From Deltaproteobacteria bacterium (GTDB lineage: Bacteria; Desulfobacterota; Desulfobaccia; Desulfobaccales; 0-14-0-80-60-11), in assembly GCA_021817645.1 (NCBI GenBank), contig JAKAGH010000106.1:1-9652 (forward strand): a stretch of 9,652 nucleotides of DNA, written 5' to 3'. Below, piece after piece: positions 6,297-9,652 of this stretch. The position numbers and the translations under genes are program-made. Numbering within the stretch: position 1 is the stretch's first letter; each line of letters starts with the position of its first letter. The notes under the pieces are model-generated. The model worked only from the letters and a program-made list of their open reading frames with translations. It ran no database searches and was not told the DNA's origin.

Positions 6297-7006
6297 AAAA
6301 TGACCCCCGAGGAGGTCCGGCCCAACCTCTGGATGGCCCGGAGGGCCAAGTTGATCAGGAGCGACAGGCCCAAAAGGATGATGCCCAGGGCAATGGCCAG
6401 ATCGAAATTGCCTTTATCCGTTTCCAGGGCGATGGTGGTGGTGATCACCCGGGTGTAACCGGCAATGTTCCCGCCCACGATAATTACCGAGCCCACTTCC
6501 GCCGTCACCCGGCCTAACCCGGCGATGCCCCCGGTGATGATCCCGTACCGGGCCTCCCTGATGACGGTCAGGGCCTCTTGCCAGGGATTGGCCCCCAGGA
6601 CCCGGGCCGCCTGCCTGATGATGGGATTGACATTGACGATGGCGGTATGGGCCAGGGAAGTGACGATGGGGAAGGCGAGGATAAACTGGGCGATGATCAT
6701 GGCCCCGGGGGTGTAAAGGAGGCTCATGAAGCCCAGGGGGCCGCTCCGGGAGAGCAAAAGATAGAGCACCAGGCCCACCACCACCGGCGGCAGGCCCATG
6801 CCCGTATTGAGGATACTGAGGATCAGCCCCCTTAAAGGCAGGCGCCGCAGAGCCATCAAGGCCCCCAGGGGCAGGCCCAAGAGGATGGCCAGCAACAAGG
6901 CCCCCCCCGATACCTGGAGGGACAGCCAGATGATTTTTAAGAGTTCGGGGTCCAGCGCCAAGATGAGCTTAAAAGCGCTGATGAATCCCTGTAATATGGT
7001 ATCCAC
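6287..7006 (-). CDS. tupB: Tungstate ABC transporter permease
   Basis: This protein of about 239 residues forms the membrane channel of the tungstate importer. It has roughly five hydrophobic segments and an EAA-type loop that contacts the ATPase, visible as AARVLGANPWQEAL. I place the start at the GTG at 7006, giving VDTILQGFISAFKLIL, which matches the usual N-terminus of TupB. The frame stays open up to an ATG at 7084, but that extension is encoded by a C-rich repeat and hairpin and adds a proline-rich, non-family segment. No clear ribosome site precedes the GTG, which is the weak point of this choice. Translation may depend on the structured leader after tupA. The 3' end overlaps tupC by 10 bases. 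Confidence 0.88.
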   Translation of the reverse strand: MDTILQGFISAFKLILALDPELLKIIWLSLQVSGGALLLAILLGLPLGALMALRRLPLRGLILSILNTGMGLPPVVVGLVLYLLLSRSGPLGFMSLLYTPGAMIIAQFILAFPIVTSLAHTAIVNVNPIIRQAARVLGANPWQEALTVIREARYGIITGGIAGLGRVTAEVGSVIIVGGNIAGYTRVITTTIALETDKGNFDLAIALGIILLGLSLLINLALRAIQRLGRTSSGVILWD

Positions 7007-7025
7007 GTGTGATAAGCCACTATAT

Positions 7026-7061
7026 GGGATTGGGGAGGGGGTTTGGGGGAGGGGGTAAGGG
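7026..7061 (+). repeat. G-quadruplex motif, G-runs with 1-3 base loops
   Basis: The plus strand carries six G-runs of 3, 4, 5, 5, 5 and 3 bases separated by ATT, A, TTT, A and TAA. This satisfies the standard four-run G4 rule several times over. It includes a 10-base direct repeat, GGGGAGGGGG at 7032-7041 and 7046-7055. The plus strand is the template for the tup genes, so the tup mRNA here is C-rich. The tract overlaps the left arm of the hairpin. Confidence 0.7.
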
Positions 7062-7082
7062 CCACCGGCCCTTACCCCCTCC
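7048..7082 (-). promoter_or_regulatory. Perfect 16-bp hairpin between tupA and tupB
   Basis: Bases 7048-7063 and 7067-7082 are perfect inverted copies of 16 bases separated by a 3-base loop. The structure begins 12 bases after the tupA stop on the minus strand. No T-run follows it in the direction of tup transcription; a C-rich tract does. It is therefore more likely an mRNA-stabilising or attenuating stem that keeps tupA more abundant than tupBC than a full terminator. That role is inferred. Confidence 0.7.
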
Positions 7083-7094
7083 AAAAATCATTGC

Positions 7095-7910
7095 CTATTT
7101 CGCATTAGGAATAAAGAGCTGGTTGCCGTGTTTATCCTTGAACGCAGCAATAGTCTTCTGGCCTTCCGGGGAGACGAGCCAATCCACGAACTGCATGGCC
7201 TCTTTGAATTTGACCTGTTTGTGTTTTTCGGGATTGACGGCCATGACTCCGTATTGATTGAACAGGACCGGGTCCCCCTCCAGGACGATGGCCATATCCA
7301 GCTTGTCCTTATCCTTGGTGGCCAGCCAGGTGCCCCGGTCGGTCAAGGTGTAGCCCCGCTTCTCATTGGCGATGCGCTGGGTCTTTTCCATGCCCTGGCC
7401 CACTTCCAGATACCACTTCTGTCCCTTGGGATCGATGCCCGCGGCTTTCCAGAGGGCCAGCTCCTTGGTGTTGGTGCCGGATTTGTCGCCCCGGGAGACA
7501 AAGGGGGCGCCCGCGGCCGCGATCTTCTTAAAAGCCTCCGCGGCCGATTTCATCCCTTTGATTTTTAGCGGATCATTGGCCGGGCCGATGATCACAAAAT
7601 CATTATACATGACGTCGTGACGGTTGACGAAAAAGCCCTCCTGGACCGCCTTTAATTCCTGGTCCTTGGCGTGGCAAAAGAGGACGTCGGCGTCGCCGCG
7701 CTTGCCGATGGCAATGGCCGCGCCGGTGCCCACGGCCACCACGTCTACCTTAATGCCGGTCTTTTTCTCGAAAATGGGCAGGATGTAATCAAACAAGCCC
7801 GAGTTTTGCGTGCTGGTAGTGGAAGCGCACTTAATTCTGGTCTCCGCCGCCACGTTGCCGGCGGCCAATACCACAGCCGCGATCACCAATAAGCCAAGAC
7901 CCCTTAACAT
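7095..7910 (-). CDS. tupA: Tungstate-binding periplasmic protein
   Basis: This 271-residue exported protein captures tungstate for the TupBC channel. It has a signal peptide (about 1-22, ending NVAA) and the family motifs ASTTST (29-34) near the mature N-terminus, VSRGDKSGT (138-146), and YTLTDRGTWLA (187-197). Together these identify TupA rather than ModA or WtpA. The TTTS-like and RGDKSGT segments correspond to the oxyanion pocket. I chose the ATG at 7910 because GGAGGA (7922-7917) is 6 bases upstream; the ATG at 7916 touches that site and an in-frame start at 7955 has no such support. It is the first tup gene, 82 bases after the oxidoreductase. TupA proteins bind tungstate in strong preference to molybdate, which suggests a tungsten need or scavenging. 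Confidence 0.93.
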   Translation of the reverse strand: MLRGLGLLVIAAVVLAAGNVAAETRIKCASTTSTQNSGLFDYILPIFEKKTGIKVDVVAVGTGAAIAIGKRGDADVLFCHAKDQELKAVQEGFFVNRHDVMYNDFVIIGPANDPLKIKGMKSAAEAFKKIAAAGAPFVSRGDKSGTNTKELALWKAAGIDPKGQKWYLEVGQGMEKTQRIANEKRGYTLTDRGTWLATKDKDKLDMAIVLEGDPVLFNQYGVMAVNPEKHKQVKFKEAMQFVDWLVSPEGQKTIAAFKDKHGNQLFIPNAK

Positions 7911-7932
7911 CTCCATTCCTCCATTCTCCAAG

Positions 7933-7941
7933 ATAATACCA
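7933..7941 (-). promoter_or_regulatory. Candidate extended -10 promoter of tupA
   Basis: On the minus strand TGGTATTAT (7941-7933) fits an extended -10 (TG, one base, then five of six matches to TATAAT). No good -35 is visible at the right distance. The transcript would start near 7926 and have a very short leader. A small hairpin, GCCGC (7967-7971) with GCGGC (7976-7980), lies upstream after the oxidoreductase stop. tupA could alternatively be read from the upstream gene. Confidence 0.35.
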
Positions 7942-7992
7942 ACCGCCCAGGGCAAAAGACTCTCTTGCCGCTGACGCGGCGGGCATGCAGCC

Positions 7993-9652
7993 CTAAGCCG
8001 GTGAAACCTTGCTCACCGTGACAAAATGCTCTTGCAAGGCCATGCCGCCGCCGGCCTTATCCCACAAATCCAGGCCCCCGGGCATCAGGGCGCTGTCCGA
8101 TACCCCCTTGCCCCGGGCCCGGCTCTCCACCGGCAGCAGATGCCCGAAGCCGTGCACCATGAAGACTGCGTCCGGATGGATGAGGGCGGTCACTTTGGCT
8201 TTGATGCGGCCCCGGTGGCCGTTGCTGCGGACCTCCACCACTTCGCCGTCGGCGATCTTCAGGGCCGAGGCTTTTTCCTGGTTGATCCACAGGACGTTTT
8301 CGGGCATCTGTTCCGCCAACAGCGGGTTGTTGACGGTGTGCCCCTGGGTGTGCACCGCGCAACGCCCGAAGGTCAGCCGGAATTGCCCCGGACCCGGCAT
8401 TGCCGGGGACTCATAGGGGAGCAGCGAGGGCACCCCGGCGTTTTCCCAGCGATCATTGATGATCTCGATTTTGCCGGAAGGGGTTTTAAAGCTGAGTTCG
8501 TCCCGGCTGCGGTATTTAGGCTTATCCGTCAGGGACACCATGCCCGTGGCCGCGAAATCCGCCATGGTCACCCCGGTGCCCTGGAGTTGATACTCCCAGA
8601 TATCCTCAATCTTATCGAAGGCCAGGGGGTCCAGACCCAGGCGCCGGGCCAGGCCGCAGATGATCTCCCAATCGGCTCTGGTGTCGTGATAGGGATTGAC
8701 CGCGCGCTGCCGCAGGAAAAAGTAGGGCTTGAGACCGTTCTTGCCGGCCAGGATGCTTTCCCGTTCCAGATAGGTGGACAGGGGCAGCACCACGTCGGCG
8801 TACCAGGCGGTGTCGGACCAACTAAAGGTAACGGCCGCCAGGAAATCCAGTTTAGCGAAGATTTTCTTCAAGGCCTCCGGATCGGGGTAGGCCATGAGGG
8901 GATCATGGCGGTAGGCGATATAGGCCTTCACCGGATAGGGGTCCTCGGTCTCAAGCGCCTGGAAGGCCAGATGCAGCAAGCCGGGACCGCTGTCCAAATG
9001 CGGGTAACGCCAGCCCACCCCATCGGCGCGCTGCTCCTTGGGTTTCGGAAAGAGGTCCGCCAGTTTCTTCAGCCCCTTGCGCCCTACGTCTCCCGGCTTA
9101 TTGGCCAGGGGCAGCCCCCCTTTGGCGCCGATGCTGCCCAGGAGGGCGTTGATCAGGTAGGCGGTCCGGGACTGGTAGAAGGAATTGCGGTAGCGGGCGT
9201 TCATCCAGCCCGGATGCCAGATGACCGCGGGTTTGGCTTGGGCCAGGTCCCGGGCGAACTCCCGGATGGCCGCGGCGTCGAGGCCTGTTTCCGCCGCGGC
9301 CCAATCCGGGGTGTAAGGCTGGACAAAGGCTTCCAACTGATCCAGGTCTTTGATCCACTGCTGGGCAAATTCCTGGTCATAAAGCCGGTGGGCCAGCAAC
9401 TCGTGAATGACCGCCAGGTTCAAGGCATAGTCGGTGCCGGGGCGGATGAGCAGAAAGCGGTCGGCTTTGGCGGCCGACAGGGAGGAGCGGATGTCGATGA
9501 CCGTCAGCTTGCACCCCGCATTCAGACCCGCCATCAAGTCGTTGACCTCTTTGACGTTGATGGCTTCGAAGATGTTCCGGGTCTGGAGCACCACGTGCCG
9601 GGCGTTCTTATAGTCATAGACCACGTCTTTGCGGCCGAACCCGAAAACGGAC
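7993..9652 (-). CDS. PhsA/PsrA-like molybdopterin oxidoreductase, C-terminal part
   Basis: The frame is open to the right edge, so the gene starts outside the window; 552 residues are visible. Full PhsA/PsrA proteins have about 680-760, so roughly the first 150-200 are missing, including the export signal, the 4Fe-4S site and the metal-ligand residue. Visible hallmarks of the DMSO reductase family are ARHVVLQTRN near the edge, VIDIR (51-55) in place of the usual DPR, RPGTDYAL (70-77), and a molydopterin dinucleotide-binding domain from about 422. The C-terminus, with HTQGHTVNNPLL, MVHGFGH (501-504 is GFGH), ARGKGVSD and QEHFVTV, is like polysulfide or thiosulfate reductases. The product is probably a periplasmic catalytic subunit reducing a sulfur compound. 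The substrate, and whether it holds Mo or W, cannot be read here. tupA follows after 82 bases on the same strand. The GTG at 9624 is internal. Confidence 0.88.
   Translation of the reverse strand, partial: SVFGFGRKDVVYDYKNARHVVLQTRNIFEAINVKEVNDLMAGLNAGCKLTVIDIRSSLSAAKADRFLLIRPGTDYALNLAVIHELLAHRLYDQEFAQQWIKDLDQLEAFVQPYTPDWAAAETGLDAAAIREFARDLAQAKPAVIWHPGWMNARYRNSFYQSRTAYLINALLGSIGAKGGLPLANKPGDVGRKGLKKLADLFPKPKEQRADGVGWRYPHLDSGPGLLHLAFQALETEDPYPVKAYIAYRHDPLMAYPDPEALKKIFAKLDFLAAVTFSWSDTAWYADVVLPLSTYLERESILAGKNGLKPYFFLRQRAVNPYHDTRADWEIICGLARRLGLDPLAFDKIEDIWEYQLQGTGVTMADFAATGMVSLTDKPKYRSRDELSFKTPSGKIEIINDRWENAGVPSLLPYESPAMPGPGQFRLTFGRCAVHTQGHTVNNPLLAEQMPENVLWINQEKASALKIADGEVVEVRSNGHRGRIKAKVTALIHPDAVFMVHGFGHLLPVESRARGKGVSDSALMPGGLDLWDKAGGGMALQEHFVTVSKVSPA

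Noticed and set aside
7911..7955. Longer tupA start at 7955
   Set aside because: It would put 15 extra residues before a normal signal peptide. The GGAGGA site is placed for the ATG at 7910.
7911..7992. Possible molybdenum/tungsten cofactor riboswitch upstream of tupA
   Set aside because: The 82-base gap is too short for the known Moco/Tuco RNA fold, and only one 5-bp hairpin is visible.

Overview
The window looks like a chromosomal stretch of an anaerobic Desulfobacterota (deltaproteobacterial) genome. It has high-GC genes, many CxxCH haem motifs, a quinone-linked cytochrome b, a tungstate transporter and a PhsA/PsrA-like molybdopterin oxidoreductase. CHASE2-type adenylate cyclases are also common in that group. 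This assignment rests on gene content only; no marker gene is present. I saw no rRNA, tRNA, CRISPR array, insertion sequence or phage gene.

Layout, left to right. (1) Positions 1-81 hold a pair of inverted REP-like stem-loops; the right one also looks like the terminator of the next gene. (2) 108-2264 (-) encodes a membrane-bound CHASE2 sensor adenylate cyclase. (3) 2265-2552 is a divergent promoter region with a very AT-rich core (2341-2400, 10 G/C in 60 bases). (4) 2553-5456 (+) is a tight three-gene operon: an octahaem c-type cytochrome lipoprotein, a membrane-anchored trihaem cytochrome c, and an FdnI-like dihaem cytochrome b. (5) 5457-5642 is a convergent intergenic region with three stem-loops. 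(6) 7910 down to 5643 (-) is tupA-tupB-tupC, a tungstate ABC importer, with a long perfect hairpin and a G-quadruplex motif between tupA and tupB. (7) 7993 to the right edge (-) is the C-terminal part of a PhsA/PsrA-type molybdopterin oxidoreductase; its N-terminus lies outside the window.

How the parts may fit. The three cytochromes look like one electron conduit: the b subunit exchanges electrons with the quinone pool, the anchored trihaem protein takes them across the periplasmic face, and the octahaem lipoprotein passes them on, perhaps at the outer membrane. Direction and final partner cannot be read from the sequence. The oxidoreductase followed by tupABC on the same strand suggests metal uptake linked to a Mo/W enzyme. 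The cyclase shares its upstream region with the cytochrome operon, so a regulatory link is possible but unproven.

Most noteworthy points: the split quinone-to-octahaem module of 11 c haems plus probably 2 b haems; a proline in place of the Q-loop glutamine in TupC; the hairpin/G4 structure between tupA and tupB; and a 29-codon reading frame ending in an ATGA overlap with the octahaem start.
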